Below the pieces are notes generated by a model that was not told the DNA's origin, did no database searches, and saw nothing but the letters and a program-made list of their open reading frames with translations. A stretch of DNA of 64,000 bases from JAEZJZ01 sp050949055 (GTDB taxonomy: Bacteria; Bacillota; UBA994; UBA5500), in contig JBMNFA010000003.1 in NCBI GenBank assembly GCA_050949055.1, forward strand, positions 55,874-119,873, given 5' to 3'. The translations under genes were made by a program, and so were the position numbers. Positions 15,735 through 23,703 of the stretch are shown here, one piece after another (positions within the stretch are counted from its first letter, which is position 1; every line of letters starts with the position of its first letter).

Positions 15735-17735
15735 TCACTCCATTTGCAGCGGCAAGGTGACGATGAAAGCGGTAACTTGCTGATTGCTCTCCACGGCAAT
15801 TTGTCCGTGATGGAGCTCCACAATCTGCTTGGCGATGGCCAGCCCCAAGCCCGCCCCGCCCGCCTGTTCGGAACGGGATTTGTCCACCCGGTACAGCCGT
15901 TCAAAGACGTGGGGCAAGTCTTGTTCTGGGATGGGCGACTCGTAGTTCTCCACGCGCACCTCGGCCACGCCATCGGCAGTGGTCAGCACTACCCGCATTC
16001 TCCCTGCAGATTGCCCGTAGCGGATAGCATTGGAGTAAAGATTTTCAAACACCCGCACCAGTAAGTCTCCATCGGCCTGCACCCAAACGTTTTCCTCTGG
16101 CAACTGCAGCTCTTGTTGCATATTGGCGCGCTGCAAAATGGGCACAAACTCCTCGGCCAGCTGGCGCAGCAGACCGCTGAGGCTGATGTCCTGCAGCTGC
16201 ACTTCCAAGCCGCCATAGGCCAGGCGGGTGTATTCAAACAGACCGTCAACCAGGCGCTGCAACCGCTGGGCCTTCTGGCGAGCGATGGAAGCATAGTGCT
16301 GCCACTGGGCGCTGTCATCCGGCTCGCTTTCAACAATCAGGTCGAGGTAGCCAAGGATGGAGGTCATCGGGGTGCGCAGGTCGTGCGACACGCTGGTGAT
16401 CAGTTCATTCTTGGCAGCTTCTGCCCGTTGTTCCTCTTCCCGAGCCAGCCGCAGCTGCCTGGACAGGCTGTTGATGTTTTCTGCCAGGTCGCCTAGCTCG
16501 TCATGGAAGCGCTCTTGCACCTGCACGGACCAATCGCCGCGGGCGATGCGGCTGACCACCTGCGAGATCTCCTCCAAATAGACGGTGGTGCGGCTGGTCA
16601 GCAGGAAGAAACAGAGCACGAACAGGGCAAAGCCATAACCCACGATCAACGGCAACCCTGCCACTTCATACAGCCACTCCAGCAGTCCCCGCAGCAATCT
16701 AGACCGATGTAGTTGGTGCATAATTGGTAGAGTGATCAACACCCCTACCACCGCCAGCCCGGCGCTGAGGGCAAACAACAGAATGAAGCGCCAACGGATG
16801 CTGCGGATCACCCGTTGCAGCAACGTCTTCCCCTGAGCCGCCATTTGCCGCGGGTGCAGGGACAACCGGGTGAACAGGTAAGCCACAGCGGCCATGGCAG
16901 CTGCTGCACCGACCGCCAGTAGCATCAGCCGCTCGAGCAACAACCGGGGCGTCGACCGCCACAGCCAGATGGCGCCGACGTTCAACAGGTCTCTGATAGT
17001 GCCTAGCCACTGCAACCGCGGACTAGCCGCGGCCAACCCCACCACCAAAATTACTCCGGGCAGCCAATGGGCAAAAAGCAGCGCCACCGCGGCAGCAGCA
17101 AGGGCCAGGAACGCCGCAGCGATCACCCCGTGGAGCACCAGCACGGGCAGCACCTGCCACCGGGGCAGCAGCAAGAACGCCTGCGCCCCACTCCAAAAGG
17201 GGGTGTTAAACACCTGAGGATAGCCCAGTCCGCCCCCCTCGGAGCAGAGTGTGCCTATCAGCCAGGCCTGCAGCTGGGATAGCATACCGAACAGCGCCAG
17301 GCAGACTACCAGAAACAACAGGCGGCTCCAGCCCTCCTGCCCTATGGTCTGCTGGCTGCGCAAGGGACGAACGGCCAGCTGCGCCCCCAGCAATGTGGCA
17401 GGCAGCAGCAGTATCCAAGGCAGCGAAGCGGCGTTTTCGACCATCAGTACGCCTGCGTTGACAGTTTCCAGGGATTCCGGCGTCAACTGATGCTGCTGCA
17501 GATAATCATGCAGCGCCAGTAACCTGGCTAGCTCACTGTTTGGTTCTTGCGCTGCCTGCACCTCAAACCCTGGAGTCCCCGGAATAGCAGGAATCACTTT
17601 CAGCCCAAAGGCCCGCACGTGGTAAACGGCCAGGTAGCTAAACACAGCGGTGCCGATGAGAACCAGCGCCAGACAACAACCCAACAGCGGCCACAGGTGC
17701 CGCCAGTCGCGCCTCAAATCAGCGAACATCTGCAT
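15735..17735 (-). CDS. Sensor histidine kinase with large multi-pass N-terminal membrane domain
   Basis: A 666-residue kinase that should sense a cell-envelope signal and phosphorylate the adjacent VanR-like regulator. The first ~330 residues contain about eight hydrophobic segments, some with the look of ABC-2 permeases. A further TM pair and a HAMP linker follow. The dimerisation box S-V-S-H-D-L-R-T-P-M-T-S-I-L-G holds the phospho-accepting His. The ATPase domain ends with G-G-A-G-L-G-L-A-I-A-K. The ATG at 17735 follows GGAGCGCAGGG and overlaps the regulator gene by 17 nt. The large membrane N-terminus is unusual for VanS-like kinases. Confidence 0.88.
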   Translation of the reverse strand: MQMFADLRRDWRHLWPLLGCCLALVLIGTAVFSYLAVYHVRAFGLKVIPAIPGTPGFEVQAAQEPNSELARLLALHDYLQQHQLTPESLETVNAGVLMVENAASLPWILLLPATLLGAQLAVRPLRSQQTIGQEGWSRLLFLVVCLALFGMLSQLQAWLIGTLCSEGGGLGYPQVFNTPFWSGAQAFLLLPRWQVLPVLVLHGVIAAAFLALAAAAVALLFAHWLPGVILVVGLAAASPRLQWLGTIRDLLNVGAIWLWRSTPRLLLERLMLLAVGAAAAMAAVAYLFTRLSLHPRQMAAQGKTLLQRVIRSIRWRFILLFALSAGLAVVGVLITLPIMHQLHRSRLLRGLLEWLYEVAGLPLIVGYGFALFVLCFFLLTSRTTVYLEEISQVVSRIARGDWSVQVQERFHDELGDLAENINSLSRQLRLAREEEQRAEAAKNELITSVSHDLRTPMTSILGYLDLIVESEPDDSAQWQHYASIARQKAQRLQRLVDGLFEYTRLAYGGLEVQLQDISLSGLLRQLAEEFVPILQRANMQQELQLPEENVWVQADGDLLVRVFENLYSNAIRYGQSAGRMRVVLTTADGVAEVRVENYESPIPEQDLPHVFERLYRVDKSRSEQAGGAGLGLAIAKQIVELHHGQIAVESNQQVTAFIVTLPLQME

Positions 17736-18435
17736 CCCTGCGCTCCACATTCAGCTTGTAACCGATACCCCAGACGGTTTTGATCAGCCTGGGCTGCTGG
17801 GGGTTGATCTCCAGCTTCTCCCGCAGTTTGCGCATATGCACCATCACCGTGTTGTTGGATTCAAAGTATTTTTCCTGCCATACCCGAGAGAATATCTCCT
17901 CCGCACTGAATACCCGACCGGGATGGCTGGCCAGCAGCAGCAGTATGTCAAACTCGGTGGGAGTAAGGTGCACTTCCTCACCATAGGCCTTAACCTGATG
18001 GCTGAGCCGATTAATCCACAACTCACCCAGGCCGATTACCCCTTCGGCCTCTGTGCTATTGACCGGGTTCAGCTGCAGATATCGCCGTAGTTGCGCCTTC
18101 ACCCGGGCCAACAGTTCCAGCATGTTAAAGGGTTTGGTGAGATAATCGTCGGCTCCGGTGGAAAGGCCCATGATCTTGTCCAAGGGTTCGCTCTTGGCGC
18201 TGAGAAAGAGTATGGGGATATTGCACTGTCGCCGTACCCGCCGACAGACCTCCAGGCCGTCCATACCCCTCATCATGATATCCAGGATGATCAGTTGCAC
18301 GTCCTGCTGCTGCAGCGCCTGCAACGCCTCGTTTCCCGAGTGGGCCTTCACCACCTCATAGCCCTCATTTTGCAGATGAATTTCTATCAGATCGCATATC
18401 TCCACATCATCATCCACAACCAGAATGCGTTCCAC
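17719..18435 (-). CDS. OmpR/PhoB-family response regulator, VanR-like
   Basis: A 238-residue regulator. The receiver domain has the acidic D-D-D near the start, the phospho-acceptor in L-I-I-L-D-I-M-M, and F-L-S-A-K plus D-D-Y-L-T-K-P-F-N. The winged-helix effector ends T-V-W-G-I-G-Y-K-L. The receiver sequence closely resembles the VanR subgroup. The GTG at 18435 gives the usual M-E-R-I-L-V-V-D-D-D start, 8 nt after GAGGGG. It is transcribed divergently from ddl-murF and probably controls those cell-wall genes, an inference from position. Confidence 0.9.
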   Translation of the reverse strand: MERILVVDDDVEICDLIEIHLQNEGYEVVKAHSGNEALQALQQQDVQLIILDIMMRGMDGLEVCRRVRRQCNIPILFLSAKSEPLDKIMGLSTGADDYLTKPFNMLELLARVKAQLRRYLQLNPVNSTEAEGVIGLGELWINRLSHQVKAYGEEVHLTPTEFDILLLLASHPGRVFSAEEIFSRVWQEKYFESNNTVMVHMRKLREKLEINPQQPRLIKTVWGIGYKLNVERRDADVR

Positions 18436-18493
18436 TTCACTCACCCCTCTTCTTCCAGCTTTAACTGTAACAGATGAGGTCAAACCAGTCCTT

Positions 18494-18549
18494 AAGGTTT
18501 TCTAAAGGTGCGTGTTTGCCGGCCACGGCCAAAGGCTTAAGAAAACCTT
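18494..18549. promoter_or_regulatory. Inverted AAGGTTTTCT boxes, candidate response-regulator operator
   Basis: AAGGTTTTCT at 18494-18503 and its reverse complement at 18540-18549 face each other in the spacer between the response regulator and ddl. Both are flanked by further TTAAG and AAAGG elements. Position and symmetry fit a site controlling both divergent promoters. Confidence 0.5.
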
Positions 18550-18626
18550 CAGAAAAGGGCAAGCATTCGTTTCCAAATGGCGTCAGCCTATCTGCTAACA
18601 TACAGGCAAGGTTAAGGAAAGGATGA

Positions 18627-19712
18627 TTGCTGTTGCTCAATCTGATCATTGTCTGCGGAGGCAGGTCCCCGGAGCATGCGGTTTCACTAAAGTCGGCCAG
18701 CAGCATCGTGCAGCATGCCGACAGGAAGAAATATCTCCTCACCCTGGTGCATATCGACCTGCAGGGGAAGTGGAGCGTGCTGCCCGTAAGTGCAGATGAC
18801 AGTCTCCAGGAGATTATGGGAAGGCTAGCTAACCTGCGCCACTATTCACCCTTGGAGGCCCTTGGCCACCTGCCCTGCAACACCCTGCCGACAGTGGTCT
18901 TCCCGGCGCTGCATGGCCCTGGCGGAGAGGATGGCAGCCTGCAGGGCCTGTTTGAATCCCTGGACATCCCCTACGTGGGCAGCAATGTCAGCGCTTCTGC
19001 CCTGGGTATGGACAAGGTGAACATGAAACGGATAGCCCAGGCCTTGGGCATGCCCGTTGCGCCCTATCTTTGCCTGCACTACAGCGAGTATGCACAGGCG
19101 GTGCCGAGCTTGATTCGGCAGGTTGAGGAGTTGCTGCGTTATCCTTGCTTTGTCAAGCCAGCAAGGGGTGGCTCCAGTATTGGAATTTCGCGTGTAGGGA
19201 GCTTAGGCGAACTGGTGCCTGCCCTTGAGCAAGCCTTTAGCTACGATCAGAAGATTGTGATCGAACGAGAGATAGTCGGACGGGAGATTGAGCTGGCGCT
19301 GCTGGGAAACGCCGCTGTGAGCTGCTCGCAGCCAGGCGAGTTTGTGCGGGAGCCCTCGTTCTTCGATTACCAGTGCAAGTATCTGGACAAGAGCCTGGCT
19401 ATGCGCATACCGGCAGCGGTGCCCGCCAGAGCTCTCAGGGAGATGCGACAACACGCAGTCACCATCTACCGGGAATTTGACTGCTCTGGTCTTGCCCGTG
19501 TGGATTTCTTTCTGACCGCAGCAGGCGAGGTCTATTTCAACGAGATCAACACCATGCCGGGTTTCACCGTCTACTCTATGTATCCTAGCCTGTGGGCGGC
19601 GGACGGCATGGATTGCGCTGAATTGATCGACCGCTTGATCAACTTGGCGCTGGAGCGACAGCAAGCACAGCTAACAGCAGAACAGAAGGCAAGGGGTGTG
19701 GGCAATGATTAA
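18627..19712 (+). CDS. ddl: D-alanine--D-alanine ligase
   Basis: ATP-grasp ligase making D-Ala-D-Ala for peptidoglycan, 361 residues. G-G-R-S-P-E-H is at 11-17, the ATP-grasp core V-K-P-A-R-G-G-S-S-I-G at 176-186, and the metal-binding N-E-I-N-T-M-P-G-F at 305-313. The omega-loop has K251-Y252. Tyrosine here marks true D-Ala-D-Ala ligases, whereas vancomycin-resistance D-lactate or D-serine ligases differ at this site. The TTG start follows AAGGAAAGG. The gene overlaps murF by 8 nt. Confidence 0.92.
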   Translation: MLLLNLIIVCGGRSPEHAVSLKSASSIVQHADRKKYLLTLVHIDLQGKWSVLPVSADDSLQEIMGRLANLRHYSPLEALGHLPCNTLPTVVFPALHGPGGEDGSLQGLFESLDIPYVGSNVSASALGMDKVNMKRIAQALGMPVAPYLCLHYSEYAQAVPSLIRQVEELLRYPCFVKPARGGSSIGISRVGSLGELVPALEQAFSYDQKIVIEREIVGREIELALLGNAAVSCSQPGEFVREPSFFDYQCKYLDKSLAMRIPAAVPARALREMRQHAVTIYREFDCSGLARVDFFLTAAGEVYFNEINTMPGFTVYSMYPSLWAADGMDCAELIDRLINLALERQQAQLTAEQKARGVGND

Positions 19713-21066
19713 ACGAACTCTGGGTGAAATTGCTGCCATGTGCGGCGGCATTACCGATTCTCCTGACGTGCTGGTTGCCGGAGTATCCATAGATACCCGT
19801 GCCCTGGCCAAGGGAAACCTGTTTGTTCCCCTGAGGGGAGAACGGGTTGATGGGCACGATTTTGTCCGCCAAGCCCGCGAAGGTGGGGCGGCAGCAGCGC
19901 TTTGGAGCAGGCAACAGCCGGCACCCCGGGGCATCCCCCTGATTTTTGTGGAAGACACGCTGCAGGCACTGCAGCGGATGGCTGGTGCTTATCGGCAACA
20001 GCTCACTAACGTCCATGTAATCGGCATTACCGGCAGCAACGGTAAGACATCAACCAAAGACATGCTGGCCTCCATTCTGGCGCAGCGGTATCGCACCCGG
20101 GCGACCGCTGGAAACCAAAACAACGAGATTGGCGTGCCGCTAACCCTGCTGGCCCTGGATCACCAGACTGAATGGGCGGTGGTAGAGATGGGCATGTCCG
20201 GACGCGGTGAGATCGGGCTGCTGTCGCGGTTGGCGGTGCCAGAGCTCGCGATTATCACCAACGTTGGCGAGGCCCACTTGGCGGATCTGGGTAGCTTGGA
20301 GCAAATCGCCGCGGCCAAGCTGGAGATTTTGCAGGGACTGGTCCCGGCGGGATTATTGGTCCTGGATGGTGATAGTCAGCTGCTGCAGCCTGCCCTGGCA
20401 CAGCGCAGGTGTATTTCCTTCGGCTTTAGTAAAGATAACCAAGTCTACGCTACAACAGTGGCGATGTCAGATATAGGCATGCGGTTTAGAATCAACGATG
20501 CTGCTGCACCCGAGTTTGGGCTACCTGTGTTTGGCCGCCACCAGGTGCAAAATGCGTTGGCTGCCATCGCCGCTGCCCGAGCGCTGAGCATGTCCTATGG
20601 GGAGATCCGTCGGGGACTACAGTCATTCCAACCCACCAAGCAACGAGGCGAGTTGCTGCGGATCGGCAACACCACCATCATCAATGATACCTACAAGTCC
20701 AACCCGGCTGGCCTGCGGGCGGCGCTGGACGTGCTGTGTTCGCTCTCGGGCTATGGCCGTCGCATCGCCGTGTTGGGCGATATGCGCGATTTGGGTGCCG
20801 CCGAAGGGTCGCAGCATACGGCTATTGGCAGACTGCTGGACCCAGCAAAGGTCCATGCGGTGATTACTGTGGGGAATGCTGCCCGCCAGATAGCCAGAGT
20901 AGCAGCAACTCGCTTTCCGGCAGGACGGGTATTTGCCGCTCGGGATAAGGAAGCTGCGCTGCAGCAGCTGCGACGGCAGCTGGATACAGAACCTGCCCTG
21001 ATACTGATCAAAGGTGCCCACGCATTGGCGCTGCAGGAGCTGGTGCAGGCCATCCGTGAACAGTGA
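19705..21066 (+). CDS. murF: UDP-N-acetylmuramoyl-tripeptide--D-alanyl-D-alanine ligase
   Basis: Adds the D-Ala-D-Ala made by the upstream Ddl to UDP-MurNAc-tripeptide, the last cytoplasmic step of precursor synthesis. It has 453 residues, normal for MurF. The ATP-binding loop G-I-T-G-S-N-G-K-T-S-T-K-D is near 107-119. The substrate motif N-Q-N-N-E-I-G-V-P and the C-terminal I-N-D-T-Y-K-S-N-P are both present. The ATG at 19705 overlaps the ddl stop (ATGATTAA), so the pair is translationally coupled and probably co-regulated by the divergent VanRS-like system. Confidence 0.95.
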   Translation: MIKRTLGEIAAMCGGITDSPDVLVAGVSIDTRALAKGNLFVPLRGERVDGHDFVRQAREGGAAAALWSRQQPAPRGIPLIFVEDTLQALQRMAGAYRQQLTNVHVIGITGSNGKTSTKDMLASILAQRYRTRATAGNQNNEIGVPLTLLALDHQTEWAVVEMGMSGRGEIGLLSRLAVPELAIITNVGEAHLADLGSLEQIAAAKLEILQGLVPAGLLVLDGDSQLLQPALAQRRCISFGFSKDNQVYATTVAMSDIGMRFRINDAAAPEFGLPVFGRHQVQNALAAIAAARALSMSYGEIRRGLQSFQPTKQRGELLRIGNTTIINDTYKSNPAGLRAALDVLCSLSGYGRRIAVLGDMRDLGAAEGSQHTAIGRLLDPAKVHAVITVGNAARQIARVAATRFPAGRVFAARDKEAALQQLRRQLDTEPALILIKGAHALALQELVQAIREQ

Positions 21067-21096
21067 CACGCGGGTTCTCACCGTCCCCGCGTGCCA
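21063..21096. repeat. REP-like palindrome after murF
   Basis: TGACACGCGGG, then CCGTCCCCGCGTGCCA, an imperfect palindrome of the dispersed family, placed directly after the murF stop. It may act as a transcription end between convergent genes. Confidence 0.5.
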
Positions 21097-21145
21097 GTAA
21101 TGTGATACTTGATGAGTCAACAGAACCGTCAACCATCACCCTGAC

Positions 21146-21448
21146 TTACAACACCTTTTCCAAGCCGAGCAGCAACAGAGTGACAATCAGGATGAACACC
21201 AAGGCGATTGCCCCCACCTTGCGCTGCCGTTGGGTAGTCTGCAGTAACGTCTCCTGATCCAGGTAATACTTGTCGGTGCCATCCACCTGCACGAAGATAC
21301 CTTGAGCAGCCATCCCCCGGAAAATCACGCTGTCTCGCTGCCCTACCTCAGTCAGTGTTTTCGCCGCCTGCGGGGACAAGGCCCCCTGGTTATAGAAAGC
21401 GCTGATATACCGTTTTCGGCGCGCCATGATCGCTGCCGCTGCACTCAT
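21146..21448 (-). CDS. Small tail-anchored membrane protein, hypothetical
   Basis: A 100-residue protein. A soluble N-terminal part contains F-R-G-M-A-A-Q-G-I-F-V-Q-V-D-G-T-D-K-Y-Y, followed by a basic patch and a single C-terminal hydrophobic segment (A-I-A-L-V-F-I-L-I-V-T-L-L-L-L-G). No known family recognised. The ATG at 21448 follows a GGGGG purine run. It is convergent with murF and divergent from msrA. Confidence 0.65.
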   Translation of the reverse strand: MSAAAAIMARRKRYISAFYNQGALSPQAAKTLTEVGQRDSVIFRGMAAQGIFVQVDGTDKYYLDQETLLQTTQRQRKVGAIALVFILIVTLLLLGLEKVL

Positions 21449-21577
21449 CACCAATCCCCCTATCTGTTCACCTGTGGTAGAATACGAATAAACTGGAGAA
21501 AGGTTGCCCGCAAGGCGATGTTCATTCTTCTTACATCGCGGGGCAAGCTAAGGCTGCACAGAAAGGAGCGGACGACG

Positions 21578-22195
21578 ATGAGCATGGACAAAAAGACAGC
21601 CACCGCCACCTTCGGCTTGGGGTGATTTTGGGGGCCCGATGCCCAGTTTGGGCTCATCCCAGGGGTAATTCGCACCAGGGTAGGTTACACAGGCGGCACC
21701 AAGCCTAACCCCACCTATCGCAGCTTGGGCGATCACACCGAAGCTGTGCAACTGGATTTTGATCCCGAGCAAGTGAGCTACGGCCAGCTGCTGGCTGCCT
21801 TTTGGCAGCTGCACAATCCCACCCGCCCGCCTTATTCCCAGCAGTATCGGTCGCTGATCGTCTGCCACGACTCGGCCCAGCAGGCGGCGGCCGAAGGCAG
21901 CAAGTCCCAGCAGGAACAACAAGCAGGCAAGATCTACACCGAAATCTTGCCTACCAGCGAATTCTATCTGGCGGAGGGCTACCATCAGAAGTATTACCTG
22001 CAGCGGCTGAGACCAGTCTACCAGGAGCTGCGAGCGCGCTATTCTTCACTGGAGGAGTTCTTGGCAGACCCTGTAGTCACGAGGTTGAATGGCTATGCCG
22101 CAGGTTGCGGCAGCGCCAATGACTTGCAGCAAGAGCTGGAGACTTTCGCTCTGTCCTCCAGAGCACAGAGCTACCTGTTACGTCACCTGCACTGA
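21578..22195 (+). CDS. msrA: Peptide methionine sulfoxide reductase MsrA, probable selenoprotein (UGA = Sec16)
   Basis: Reduces methionine-S-sulfoxide in proteins and free methionine. The frame from ATG 21578 (after GAAAGGAG) runs through a TGA at 21623-21625 to TAA-free coding up to 22195, 205 residues. That TGA replaces the catalytic cysteine of the universal G-C-F-W-G motif: the sequence reads F-G-L-G-(UGA)-F-W-G-P-D. Everything downstream is intact MsrA, including G-Y-T-G-G, G-D-H-T-E-A-V and E-Y-H-Q-K-Y-Y-like Y-H-Q-K-Y-Y. A stem-loop suitable as a bacterial SECIS follows the TGA. Automatic annotation would split or truncate it. The alternative is a Cys-to-stop mutation (TGC/TGT to TGA), less likely given the intact remainder. 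Confidence 0.88.
21638..21658 (+). promoter_or_regulatory. Candidate bacterial SECIS element of msrA
   Basis: GATGCCC (21638-21644) pairs with GGG (21650-21652) and CATC (21655-21658), leaving the pentaloop AGTTT, which contains a GU, and a 2-nt CU bulge on the 3' side. The apical loop is 20-24 nt after the UGA, inside the spacing expected for SelB recognition. Confidence 0.6.
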
Positions 22196-22248
22196 CATTA
22201 AAACACGCATAGCCGCAGGCTGGGGAAACAGCCGGCGGCCTGTCCTAC

Positions 22249-22284
22249 CGGCGGGAGCGATTCACCGTTTCTCGCCCGTTTTTT
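22249..22284 (+). terminator. Hairpin and T-run after msrA
   Basis: CGGCGGGAG at 22249-22257 pairs imperfectly with CTCGCCCG at 22271-22278, followed by six T. It lies about 55 nt past the msrA stop. The rest of 22285-22509 shows no gene. Confidence 0.55.
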
Positions 22285-22509
22285 GTTATCGGCAAACAAA
22301 GGCATGTTCTCCCCAAATGCACCCGCGGGCTAGCAGTACTGCAACAGATGAACCGGCGGCAGTGGGTCGCCTCCGGAAGGGTGCCGGATAGGGAAGCGAC
22401 CGCCATTAGAACAACAGGATGGGCCGAGAGGAACGGTGGGGAACGAATGGATAGAAACCAAATTGGGAGATTAACACTCTGAAGCGGATGTGTTAGAACT
22501 AGACCAGAG

Positions 22510-22549
22510 TCGGGTTCCTGCTGGCACTGGAGTCTGCCAGCAAACCCGA
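22510..22549 (+). promoter_or_regulatory. Long hairpin upstream of GNAT gene
   Basis: TCGGGTT (22510-22516) and TGCTGGCA (22519-22526) pair perfectly with TGCCAGCA (22535-22542) and AACCCGA (22543-22549). This makes a 15-bp stem with a CC bulge and an 8-nt loop. No T-run follows. It ends 28 nt before the GNAT start and could be an mRNA leader structure or a processing site. Confidence 0.5.
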
Positions 22550-22577
22550 TTGGCCCCCGAGAATAGGAGTGAGAAGC

Positions 22578-23402
22578 ATGGGTTTAGTTTTGCGCCGGGA
22601 GACTCCGGATGACTATCGCGTTGTGGAAGAGCTGACCCGGGAGGCGTTCTGGGGCTACACCAGCCCCACCTGTGACGAGCATTATTTAGTGCACCTGCTG
22701 CGCCAGACTTCTGCCTTCGTGCCGGAGTTGGACTGCGTGGCGGAAGTGGATGGCCAGGTGGTCGGGCATATCATCTACTCCAAAGCCAAAGTGATTGAGG
22801 GGCAAGGTGCCGAACATCAAGTGTTGACCTTTGGCCCGCTCAGCGTGCTGCCGGCGTACTGGAACCGCGGCGTCGGTTCGGCGCTGGTGCGACACACCAT
22901 CACCGAAGCCAGGCGGTTGGGATATCGGGGAATCGTGATCTATGGCCACCCGGACTACTATCCGCGCTTTGGTTTTCGCAACGCCCAGGCGTTCGGCATC
23001 ACCACGCCCACAGGCAGGAACTTTGATGCGCTGATGGCCCTGCCGCTCTATGAGGGGGCATTGGACGGCATTTCAGGTGCCTTTCATGTAGATCCGATCT
23101 TTGAGGTGGATGAAGAGCAAGCCGCTGCCTTCAACCGCACCTTTCCCCATAAGGAACCGGCACAGATGCTGCTCATCGGCGTGTTGCTGGACAGGCTGGA
23201 GCCGCGGTCGCGCCAGGCCTTCATCGACCGCAAAATCACCACGCTGGCTTGGCTCACTCGATTCAGCGGGCGGGAAATGCTCACCTGGGAAGGTATCGAC
23301 GAGGACGTGCTGCGGATGATCAACCAAGTATTGAGGGAACACGGCTACGCCGAAAAGCTGTTTCCTACGTCCGAAATCCTCCGTCAAGCTGACCATAACT
23401 GA
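22578..23402 (+). CDS. GNAT family N-acetyltransferase
   Basis: A 274-residue protein. The N-terminal ~170 residues are a GNAT fold, with V-V-G-H-I-I-Y-S, P-L-S-V-L-P-A-Y-W-N-R-G-V-G-S-A-L-V (acetyl-CoA binding) and Y-P-R-F-G-F. This resembles the YhbS-type predicted acetyltransferases. The last ~100 residues are an additional helical region not seen in minimal GNATs. The ATG at 22578 follows AGGAG with 8-nt spacing. Substrate unknown. Confidence 0.85.
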   Translation: MGLVLRRETPDDYRVVEELTREAFWGYTSPTCDEHYLVHLLRQTSAFVPELDCVAEVDGQVVGHIIYSKAKVIEGQGAEHQVLTFGPLSVLPAYWNRGVGSALVRHTITEARRLGYRGIVIYGHPDYYPRFGFRNAQAFGITTPTGRNFDALMALPLYEGALDGISGAFHVDPIFEVDEEQAAAFNRTFPHKEPAQMLLIGVLLDRLEPRSRQAFIDRKITTLAWLTRFSGREMLTWEGIDEDVLRMINQVLREHGYAEKLFPTSEILRQADHN

Positions 23403-23645
23403 ATGACGTGCGGCCGGGGAAAGAGGGTTCAGCCCTCCGTCTCATCGGCCGTGCTTGTATTTCCAGGGGTGCGGTGCGCCAGGACCGTGCCTGCGATCAT
23501 TCAATAGTCTCTAGCCCGATAACAGCGAAGGGTTCCTTCCTGCTTAGGCCTCCAGATAAGTGCAGGTTCAGACCGGGGAACTCCCCCGCTCGCCATCTCG
23601 CCCAATATCTGCCCCGCCAGACTGGGTAATTCTGCATTGGCACGG

Positions 23646-23651
23646 TATAAT
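23646..23651 (+). promoter_or_regulatory. Consensus -10 box (TATAAT)
   Basis: A perfect TATAAT stands 53 nt before the nicotinate phosphoribosyltransferase start. The -35 region at 17 bp is not close to consensus. The spacer 23403-23645 otherwise holds only weak dyad symmetry. Confidence 0.45.
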
Positions 23652-23703
23652 AGAGTACAAATCTAGCTGGCAGGGGCATATAATTGCCAGAGGAGGAGCG
23701 ACA

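Noticed and set aside
15472..15783. Open frames in the REP-rich spacer after the histidine kinase
   Set aside because: They read through palindromes and low-complexity sequence without any domain or ribosome site.
18627..19712. Vancomycin-resistance ligase (VanA/B type)
   Set aside because: The omega-loop has K-Y as in D-Ala-D-Ala ligases, and vanH/vanX partners are absent.
22290..22510. Possible cobalamin-type or other RNA motif before the GNAT gene
   Set aside because: Several GC-rich boxes but none of the conserved core strings; only the final hairpin is convincing.
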